From Elysia chlorotica (Eukaryota; Mollusca; Gastropoda; Plakobranchidae), in NCBI GenBank assembly GCA_003991915.1, contig RQTK01001091.1:5200-69199 (forward strand): a stretch of DNA of 64,000 nt. Direction: 5' to 3'. The notes under the pieces are model-generated. The model worked only from the letters and a program-made list of their open reading frames with translations. It had not been told where the DNA came from and did no database searches. Made by a program: the position numbers and the translations under genes. The first letter of the stretch is position 1. Every line of letters begins with the position of its first letter. This document shows, piece by piece, positions 50,104-61,541 of the stretch.

Positions 50104-53100
50104 GTATGTAGCAATGAGGAAGATAAAAAGCTAAATAAAGATTCATCATAGTAAAAATCAAAATATTCAAAATCTCAGCAAAATATTCAAAATCTCAGCT
50201 AGATCTCTCAGCTCTTGGTAAAGCAAGTCATGTCTTTATGTACCTTAAAATCTTTGATACGACACTATACAACATCTGAATGCCATATTAAAAATATTTG
50301 GGAGCAGGCAAACAAGGTGCGTATCAATTATATTCTTTACCCTATCCATTTACAATTTATTAGCCCAAGCCTATCAATTGTCTTAGATGTGAAAGATTTC
50401 TTACTCATTGAGCTAATTAAAATTTGTCTTGATATAAAATAAATATGGTTTTGCTGCATTTCACTACATTTTACAAACAGCAAGGCACAGACAATGTTTC
50501 AGTCAGACTAGTCATGCAAAAGTCAATTGGATGCATTTCACTTTAACAATGTAACCAAGCCTGAGACCTACACGCAGTTCAGCCTAAAATCATAAGCATT
50601 TGGGAAAGGCAATATCACAAAGATATTTATAATTACCATTGGGTTCAGCCCAAATCTGGCCTAAAAAAACAAAAGTATGTTGGTTGCTATGATAAACAAT
50701 ATAATGTATATATTGGACACACAACACACAGTTGGAATATAAGAGAACTTATACTTCATGATTACAACCATAAAAATATGTAAATTGCAAACTATGGTAC
50801 AGATACAATCATGCAAATATATTCAAACTATCTGAACTATCCATTTGGTTTGTATATATTGTTTATACATATTGATGTATGGATGTGAGGCATGGGTGAT
50901 GACTAAGCAGATACAGAGAAAACTAGATGCAACAGAGATGTGGTTTTGGAGACGTATGCTAAGAGTACCATGGACAGCGAAAATGACCAACAAACAAGTG
51001 ATGGAAAAAGCAGGTCAATCAAGATCAATGCTTAATAGAATAAGAAAGCGTCAAGCATCCTTTGTTGGCCATGTAATAAGAAGGGAGGAATTAGAAAACC
51101 TTATAACAATAGGAAAACTAGATAGTAAAAGAGGAAGAGGAAGACAGCGAGAGAAACTGCTTGACAGTCTGACGGCATGGATGGGCATGGAAAGCTCAAC
51201 CACTATGATTTCAGCTACCAAAGAAAGACGAGTGTGGAAGGGCATGATCGCCAACGCCATGACGCAGGGCACCTGATGATGATGATGATATTGTTTATAT
51301 ATGTTGGTTCAAGACCTTAAAAAATTAATCAATTTTTCGACTTGAAAGATATCATCAAACATGCGATACAGCTGTCTCGCCTAAGAACAAGCCCCTTTGG
51401 AAGACAAAAATAGCTGATTCTTAGAGGGTACGGGTTTTAAAGAGAGTAGAAGAAAATGAGTTGAGGTAATCATGTGATCAATCCTCAAATAATATTTATC
51501 TGTGGTTTATATTTTTTCGTTTTGTTTTGTTGTTTGCTGTTGTTTTTTTTTTGTTTTTTTTTGTGGGGAAGGGGGGATGTATTTTTAGATATTAACTGTG
51601 GGCCTTTATTTTGCTATTTCAGATCATTAATACATTGAGACACACCCACAGTCATCACATCAGTCTTTAGAATGCATTGAACGGGGGATCACGATTAAAG
51701 AGAGGGATGCTGACCCTGACTCAACCAGTGCGAAAGAAAGCAGCGGTTAAAGTGCGGATCGAGTTCTGAGTTCTCTCAGGCTGTATGTTCTACCCTTGGG
51801 GCACCTTTCTCTCTCTAGAGAGAGAGAGAGAGAGGGGGGGGGGGAACAAATGACTTTAACAAGGATATGTATGAAGGCACCTAGGGTGAATGGTCAATTC
51901 CTACTTTCTAGTCAGTGCAATAACCATGATTCTCAGTCTAGAGCAGCCAAATGTTCACACCTGCATGTCAGCTCTTTGAGTTCCCTGCCTATGGATTAAC
52001 AAGAGGGTTCTTAGACTTTATACGAGGCCAAAAGTGGATTTGTAGGGGCATTAATTAAAGATAAAGAATTATGTTTCGTAGGGCAAGCGGGTGCAAAGTA
52101 GGAGTGGGTTTGTAAGTGAAGAGTTCTTACACGAAAACCACTGTTTAAACTTTCAATTAAAGGCAATAAAGTGGTAAAATCAATATCTATTTAAGACCTT
52201 TCTAAGCGATTCAACATTGATAAAAGTCATTATGCAGCCACAGATATATTATGGTTGTGAAGTTAAAAGAGTGTTCAATTTTTATTGGCATTTAAAAACA
52301 TTACTTTTTGTGGATATGAGCAAGTGTATGCACAGAAAGTATATTTTTTTTATGTCCTGAAAATGTTATAACTTATTGACTGTGGCATATCTTCATCCTC
52401 CTTAACTATCTATATTTGCAAATAATTCCACATAGGTAAATACTACAGTGTATTATGTACTAATCTAGAACACAGCAAATCGATTAAATAGGTAAAAACA
52501 AAAAGGTGTATTAATAAAATTTAGAAAAAAATAGCAACAAATCAATGAACAAATATGCATCGCGTGAAACTTTGTGAGTTGGTGATCTCAGCTGGTAATA
52601 ATGAACCAAAAGCCTTAAATAGCTCCCCCATGGTTATTCGTATGAAGTTAGAAATTAGAAGAAAAAAACACTGTCTTTGCCATTAATACACTGAAAGTAT
52701 ATGAAAATAGAAGTAAAAAATGTAGAAATATTGTAAACTACAATTACCCGCTCTGTTCGCTTGATATTTCTCAGTTTCTCATACCATGTTGTCTATAAAA
52801 ATAAAAATAAAACCAGATTAGCAGGTTAAAGTAATAAGTGTAAAAAGTTTAAATTACACTGAGCAGTGAAAGATCACAAAAAAGCATTTAACATTGACAA
52901 AACAAGAAATTTAGAAAAAAAAAGTTCAGATTACTTTGAATTCGATAGATGTAAATTAAAATATAACATGCATGCTGTAATACAAATTAAGGTTGTATTC
53001 TAAAATAAATAAGAGAGTATTAAAAAAAAAGAAAGAACTTAATTATTTAATCAGTTTTATATAGATAAAGCAAACAATTCCTCTTTAATACAAGCAATAA

Positions 53101-56100
53101 CAACAGTCCTGATTAGATATAACCTTAAACTAAACTATCCTTAAACCCTACTCGCTGTCCAAAACCTGTATTTTGGTTAATCTTTTACTTCATTGACATG
53201 GGCAAACAAAACACACACTCATTTCTATTTACGATGAGCACCCACTTACTCTGAAGAGTCTCATGAGATCTGGAATGTCAGCTGTTTGAGGGAAGCCTTT
53301 CAACATGGGACTGTGAATTAACTCTTGATTGTGGAGAAAAGAGAAGATCATTAATATTATGCAGCAACTAAAGAATACTTAATATTTAAAAGTTTCCAAA
53401 GCTATTGCAAACTGATTTCTATTTGAATAAAATAGTACCAAACCAATAGCAAAAACAACAACAAAAAAACACCTCGCCTTTTAAACAACATGTGATGGCA
53501 TTTTTTTTATAGATTAGAAGAAAAATGGTAAGTAAGAACATTTGCATTGATTATATGACTGATCCTTAGGACTCTCTAACCTGTGGAGGTAAGGTCCAGT
53601 CTGTCTCTGAGCAACACATCACACAGACACTGCCGGTAAAGAGACATGAGCTTCAACAGGCAGGTGGTGCCTACAATTGTGTCTGGAAGTGTGCTTAAAT
53701 AGCAAAAGGATGATGGCATTGTTAAACTTTCAGAAATCAACTCGTTGAATTTGAACACGGAAAAAAAAAAAAAAAAGAATGTCAATTCCTGTTTTATTAT
53801 TTAGGTATTATGCTGTTGCTTCTCCTTTTTTTACAGCTTGTAAACAAGCTGTATGAGCTGCTCTAAATAATTTTCACATTTTCTTATTATTACGCTTGGT
53901 GCACTGTGCTATTCTTATAGTTTCAAGAGAATATTATATCATTTAACATGTAAAATGCCTAGCTCGACAATGACATGTTCAGCCTATGCCCATGAAATCT
54001 TGAGCTTTTTTATGAAAAGTATTGTGCTTTTCTACAATAGTTATAAATTTCCAAAATTTCAACAAGATAGTTGACATGTCCACCTTTTTAAAAATTTGAC
54101 AACATCACAATAGGCAGCCTAAGCGTCAAAGAGTTGGAGAAGAGTGCAGCTCTTCCCATATAAGGTCACATGCCATAAAGCTATAAAGTTTGTCACCTTA
54201 AGTTAACTGTGCAGCAATAAAAAGTGATCTCATATTTCACTCAGTTGTAAGTGCACCTATACAATTATTATTTCCCTGCTAAGATCATCATTAAATCTTA
54301 TCTTTACTGTAGGTAAAACATTTTCAGTTCACTCCATATTTTGCGAATACCGATGTCGTCAAATAAATACAAATAGAATGGTTTCTGCTCACTCCATTAG
54401 CTCCTTGTGCTGCTGTTTGGGTGTGCTCACTCTCATCACCAGCCGAGGCTGTTTGTTGCCAGAGATCAAGGACACAAGAGCGTTGCTTGTTGCTGTAGAG
54501 ATAAATTGAATGCATGATAGGAATCCAACCAATAGGACAAAACCAAAAAAATCTAAAGATTAAAAAAAACACAAAATTTAATAAAGGCCTGTAAGTTTAT
54601 TCAAGTAAGTAAAAAAGGGGGTGTCTTGGAATATTAGCCTTGCCACAAATCTTTATCCAGAATGGCCTTGCCTAGTAGAACATATTTCTTATTTGAATTG
54701 GAAAGATTGTAAGAAACACTCACAAAGAAAAAAGGTTCTTCAGTTGGAAGCATATTGTTTGGTAAATAAAGAAGTTCAAAGCCATGAGAGATGTTATAAA
54801 TAGATTTCGGCAACCAAGCTGAATTTTACATAATCCATAGGCTCCCTTAAATTCATTTTCACTATAATTCACTTTGATTGTTTGTTAATTTAAAAATGTT
54901 CTCACTTAAATATTAGCAATAAGAGCATGCTTCATATAGATACTCATGATCCCTTTTAATTTAAAATCACAATTAAATGCTCTTTTGTCAATGGCATTCG
55001 AATGATAAATACATTGAAGGGATTAGAAAGAAAGAAACAGCTAGATATCTTTCCATAACTTATTTGAGAAAAGTTTTTTTCCTCTTTGACTCCACCCACT
55101 TAGGTGGCAGATGAAATGATTTGACAGCATGTGTAGGCTATCAAGTAATATCAAAGAGACATTCTTTCGCATCTTTTACTTCTAGGCACTTAATCAATTC
55201 AATTATTGATTTTTTCTTTGCATATTATTTCTCTTATAAAGTCAATGACATGCAGAAATGTTTATCATTGTGATTTGTATCACAAGCAGGTAGTGTAGAT
55301 AGGATCCAAAGGCTGTTTAAATTTATGAGGGGAGAGCAAAACACATAAATTTTATGTGTGGTATAAGAGAAACAAAATGCATAGAATGTTGGTTGATTTT
55401 TTTTTTTCTGTGCACTTTTTCTAGCAAAACAGAATTATTACAAAAGGTACAGAGATTTCATGAAATCATTTTAAGTTTTCTTTTTTAAAATATGACAGAA
55501 AATTGTCTGTGCAAATAATTACTATACTGCTAAAGGATTTAGGTAATCCTGTTGATTGTAAGTCATTTTGCCCATGTTTCACTCTATTTATTGTGAACAG
55601 ATTACATTAAATCAATCTTTTCCCTCATAAATAATTAAGTGCATTTCATTGACATCCTTTTTTGTTTTACAAAATCAAATCTCATGCATATGAAATGAAA
55701 TGCAAGAAAGTGTATATGATGTAAATATAATTATATAATTTCAAGACAGCAGGAGAGACAAATGTAAAGAAATAAAATGACAAAAAGAGAATGATGAAAT
55801 CAATTGTGTGCAAAATTCCTTTATATAAGGATATATGATATTAAAATGAGTATATTTACTCAATTTAATGCAAGTTACGTGACATAAAATAGGTTTGTCT
55901 TTTTCAATTTACAAAGTAATGTGTATAAGAAGTAAATTTTAAGGGCTACGGTGCAATCAGATGTGACTATTGAAGAAAACCTTTTATAAGTATTGTACAA
56001 CTGAGGTGGTCAATCAGAGAATGTCATAAATTACGAAGGAAGAAAGAAGAAGTCTACATTTTAGTGATGTATTTTCTTAAAATGTTTCTGCATTTATCAA

Positions 56101-59100
56101 AAACAAAATGAGCATAAATAGTTCAGTGGCTACATCAAAAAAGGGATATTGGTTCCATACTCTTTGACAGAGAGTTAGGGAACCAAGACTTTAAATCTTG
56201 TTTGTGCGAGGGTAACTAGTCCAGTAACTACTACGAAAATACATTTAAAAAGACGTATATGTTCTCCGGAACATGGTTTCCAGAAAAAAATTTCTTCTAC
56301 ACATTTATATACCGTAGATAAACATACATAAAGGTACCAGCAGACAGGGAGTAAAAATAGAATGATTTGATAAAAACGTAAGTTTAGAGAATTTTTTTTT
56401 GCACAAAAAGTGTGTCTTCAGGATGAAGGTTGAGGCACTTTGGAAGAGAAATTCACACAAAGAATAAAATGTGGAGTAGATGAACTTTCAGGTAAAAATA
56501 GCACACAAAAAGAAAAAACACAAAGGGAAATGGATTTAGGAAAAAATCCTAAAAAGTAAGAGTATTATGCTTAACTTCTTTTCAAACAGGGACATTATCA
56601 ATTACATTTCCATGATAATAAATTTGCTTCTTTCAATTATTTTAAAAAGCAAATGCTTTTGAATACTTCATAGCTTCCACATTTATAGATACTTTGGCAT
56701 TGAATGGGATCATATATGAATTTTGTAATGACCTCATCTTTAAAATCTAGATCTATAGCTGAAATTTAGTAGGAAAACTTTTGCATTTTTGGTGATAAGG
56801 AAGGAAGGAAAAAGCATGATGTCTCCGGAGCTTGCAATTCTCAGACATCAAGACTTTTCCAATAGGCCTATATGAGAATAAGTGCCTTGTTGTATTTAAA
56901 TGTACAACTTTATGACACAATATGACTCAATCACTTTTTTTAGGTTATTTAGAGCCACCTGTGACACCATACTTTTTGTTGATGTGTAAAAATATTTTAA
57001 TTGAAAAAGCACATATGTCTTTGAACAAGCTGTAAACTTTAGTGCGGGTACAAAAATTTGTATGAGAAAAATAAAAGGTTATGTGCATTTGATATCACTT
57101 ACCAGTTTGTTCTAATAAAGTGGAAAAAAATGATGTTTGCATTGAGAGGGGCAGTATACACATAGAGGGGGAGAAAATACCATCACAATAATACGAATGT
57201 GTTTTGACAGTATCATTTTTTAAGTATATTGATTCCTCATTACATTAATCATTAAACATTAACCAAACTTAGTTTTACGTTTATTCTTTTTTAAATTGAA
57301 TAAGTCTTCAAAAAATGTTTTTAACTTTAATTTATGAAGGGAATTTTAATTATTTTTTCAAAAGTCTATTTCATGAAATAAGAACAAATATTCCATGGAA
57401 ACGTTATTGTAACTGTGAGAACTGAAACTTACTGTTCAAGTCTTATAAGGTTTTTTTGCTAGTCTCTACCTTGCCTTTTGTAATTTGATTTTTTTTTTTT
57501 ATTATTCTAAAAAAAAAAATTAATAGCAGGACTGTTTTGCAGGTGATGGCTTTTACGAGTATTTCATTTTTAAATGCTACCTTAAAAAAAAGATTTAAAA
57601 AAAAAAAGAAGATAGAAGAATACACAATATTACAAGACAGGGCTAAGTCATGAAAATAATTTCCAAAGAGCGGCACAGGCTGTAATATAAACGATCCCTA
57701 GAGTTTTTATTTTACTTGAAGGTATAAGCAACAATAATTGTTTTCTTAGAATATTAAAGACTCTTTCAAGAATGTAGATTGTAGCATTGGTTGCACATTG
57801 GCTATAAAATATACAAGATTAATTTTACAAATGAAAAAGACAACATATAATAACATTAGAGATAGAGGGAAAATATTTGAAGCTGATTATCCTACATACA
57901 GTGGCCAATAGAATACTAAAAGCAAGAGTGCTATGGATGATTGCTATTTAGACGGTTACTTTAATTAATATTTGAAGCAAGCTATAGGTTAAAAAAAAGA
58001 CAACTGCTTATATTGTTACATCTCCCCCCCACACCCCCCACACACACACACAAAAATATACACACATACATATATTGCTCACTCTGAATGGTGTGCAGCC
58101 TTCAAATAGGACCCCTTACTCCCTTATGATTGTCCGAGGATGCATAATTTTACAAAGCATTTTAAAGGGGGATCGCTTCTGATGGGGAGCCTCTTTTCGA
58201 GCCAAGAAATCCGGCACTGCTTCAAATAACCCTGTCTTGTCTGTCATAGTTTAAGATCATTTTTTTCAAAGTAGGCATGGCCTGTTAGAACTATTCCCAG
58301 ACATACCGGCATATTTCAACTAATCCAAAAAGTGAAGGTAAATATTTCTGTCTGACTTACTGCGTCGACTGATGCTGGGGTCCACCTCGACACCTTTCTC
58401 ATAGGGAGTGCCGCCATGCACCTGCTGGTCAAAGGTTTTGTTGGTCACTACAGCTCCAGTTTCGTCTAGGAGATGCATCAGCGTCCAGCCACAGCTAAAC
58501 TCACCCTTCTCCTTTGAGCTCTTTATAAGAAGACACATAAAGGTAATTTCATGAGAAAAGGTGGTGTTTGTGAATTGTTCAACCCCTTGAGCAAATTTAC
58601 TTTGGGGCTTGATTAATAACTCACGGCATTTATTTGAAACATTCAATCATTTATATATATTTTTTATGTAGCTCTTCTTATCACTGCCAAAAAATTCACT
58701 ATCTCAATGAAATTGCTGTGATATATTTCCATCAGCCTAAATCTATAAATTACAATAAAATGAAATTAAGTTTAGAGGAGGCAAAAAATCTGCACCTTAA
58801 ATGGCTTAATGACATCTTGAAAATAACAACTTTTGATCTCAAGTCACATTGTACAGTTAAAATTAAGTATACAAGATTTATGTGACAGTGCTTATGACTG
58901 AAAGGTTTGGTATTTATTGTTACAGTATTTTACTGTTGTTTCACTCTCCTTGGTTATGGTTTTCATTAATTGTAAATATGATCTGCTTTTAGTAATACAA
59001 AATAAGTCTCACAGTAATAAACAAATAGGTCTTCTATGGCTTCTCGTTATTATGAGGATCAGCATATTTAGTATTTTATGATATTATTAACCAAGTGTTC

Positions 59101-61447
59101 AAATCAAAATCCACACATTTGTGATGTAAAACGTGTTAATGATATTTCCCTGTCATATTAGTAATCATACATGACAGAGAGCTTAGAATGATCCCACAGA
59201 GAACAGCAAACATTAATCAAACATCAGACATTAACATGTCATACCTGTAGACCTTCAATCTAGTGAAAAGATATAAAAATGTGTGGGCCTGTTTAAATTT
59301 TAAGCTCAGTATTACACTATGAAAATATTATTGATTAAAAAGACAGCATATAACTGTTTATACTTGAATTACAAAAGAGAAAATCAACTCATCACTTATA
59401 AACCAATAGACCATTAAGTTAGGAGCCTTAGCATAAGGCGGAGGCAAGGGTAAAATGTCAAGAAACCATTCCCTTAAAAACAGTGTTAGAACCATAGATA
59501 ATACTTAGACAACCTTTGACCATTGATATTTTTAACAATTAGAACCTAAAGATAATCAAATTGAGCAAATTCAGCTAATGTACGCACTGAACATGTATTC
59601 CTGTTTTGTTTTTAAAGTGTGTATGAATTTCAAGCCTGTTATTTCTAAATAAACAACATTATCTTCATAGTAATTCAAATAATAATGAGGGAAGATTTCT
59701 CCTAATCTGAAATGACAAGACATAACTCTTGTATTATAAAACTTAACTTTTTACAAAGATTTCAAAATACAAGATGATAAATACAAAATCATCACATGCT
59801 ATCTCTGGTATGCAGATCATTGAGACAAGGTGCAAGAGAGAGATTCAACACTTATTTAAAAGCGTGCGGTGACCATCCTATTATGATACAATCCATGCCC
59901 TATGTATCCTGCTTAGTGTGCTTTGAACTTACGCTCTAATAGGAAATACTGGTCAAAGATTTTTAAACTGGCTCTAGTTAAATTTCTGTAGCCAATTTCT
60001 TTGTAAATTTATGAAACATTTAGCTGTGCTTATAACAGCAAATGTCATTTTTTTAGGATTGTGGAAGACATTTTGAAAATTTCATTGAGCATTCTTGATA
60101 TTGAAATTCATTCACTTACTACCTTTCAATCCAAAGATTAAAGAATAATAATAATAACATGTTAGTTGTGCAGATATATCGCTGAGATTCACAAACGAAG
60201 TAATAATACATATTTAGTATATGCCAAAGTCATTGAGCATAAAGTGTCAAAATAATATTCTTAAGCATTAGATAAATAAAAAGGAAACCTCAAGCTTCTC
60301 ATCATATCAGAAAGTAAATGAAGAGATTAGAAATAAATGCATAATATATCAAAGGCTTCAGAACAAAGCGGGGTGATTGAAAATCATGTTTATTTGCCAT
60401 GCACAAAAAAGGCAATTTAAAAAAGGTAAAAAATACTCACAGTTCTGCAGTAAGTCACACAAAGCTCACAAAGGAGACCTGAGGAGAGTATTCATTCAAA
60501 ATTATGTTCGAGCAAAAACCTTAGAAAATAGAAAATTGTGTCAATTGTGCAGATGAATCAGACAATGACACAAATCAGAAGTATGTCCTTCCTTTTTTTA
60601 GAGAGACCTTTCCATTAGCATTCTTATTTAAAATATATCCACATCACATCTGCAAGTTCAGAACAAAATTTCAACATCTGGCTCATAACAGGAATGTAAG
60701 CAACTTAGATTTAAACAAAATATTTAGTTATTCACTTTTCTTTTCCTTTGAGTACCATTAGAGTCAAAAATGACCTCTAAAAAAAAAACATAGCTTCTTG
60801 TCAAAAATATTCTTGGTTGAACTGGGAGGGAGTTTTGGGTTTCTAGCTTCGGAACAGTAAAAGATGTGTAAGGGATAGAAAGAGATAGGAAATAATGAAG
60901 ATACAATAAAATTAAAGAAGTGTTAACTCTTACATATTCTGCTATTAAAAACTTGCAAGTAACTTATAATTGAGCATATAGTTCTGGCAAACAAATAATT
61001 ACAGACCAATATTATCCTTGGTGTCGTTTGTGCGGACAAAAATTTCAGCATGACTGTGTGGATCCATCTGCTCAGAAGTCTGAACAAAAAAGAGGAAAGA
61101 AAAATTCAAAGGAGAAATGATTGATTATACTCATTATTTTAAAGGAAAATTGTATGGTTTGTTTAGGCATTCAACTAACATTACAAAGGATCAATATCAA
61201 CAGATCAAAGAAGTTTTAACATGATTAAAAAAAAAAAAAAATTCAAAAGCCAAAAGTTACAATTTGGTTAAAAGTGAATAAAAGAAAAAATAAGATCATT
61301 AATAGAAGACTGCAAGATTTTTTCCTAAAACAAATGGCAATTTATTTACCTTTGTAGTGAATGCCCAACTCCTTTGAGACTTGTCCACACTTCCCACTTT
61401 GACTGAATGGATATTGCTGAGAATCTGAAAAGTGTAGTGAAGAGAAT

Positions 61448-61541
<94 letters not shown>

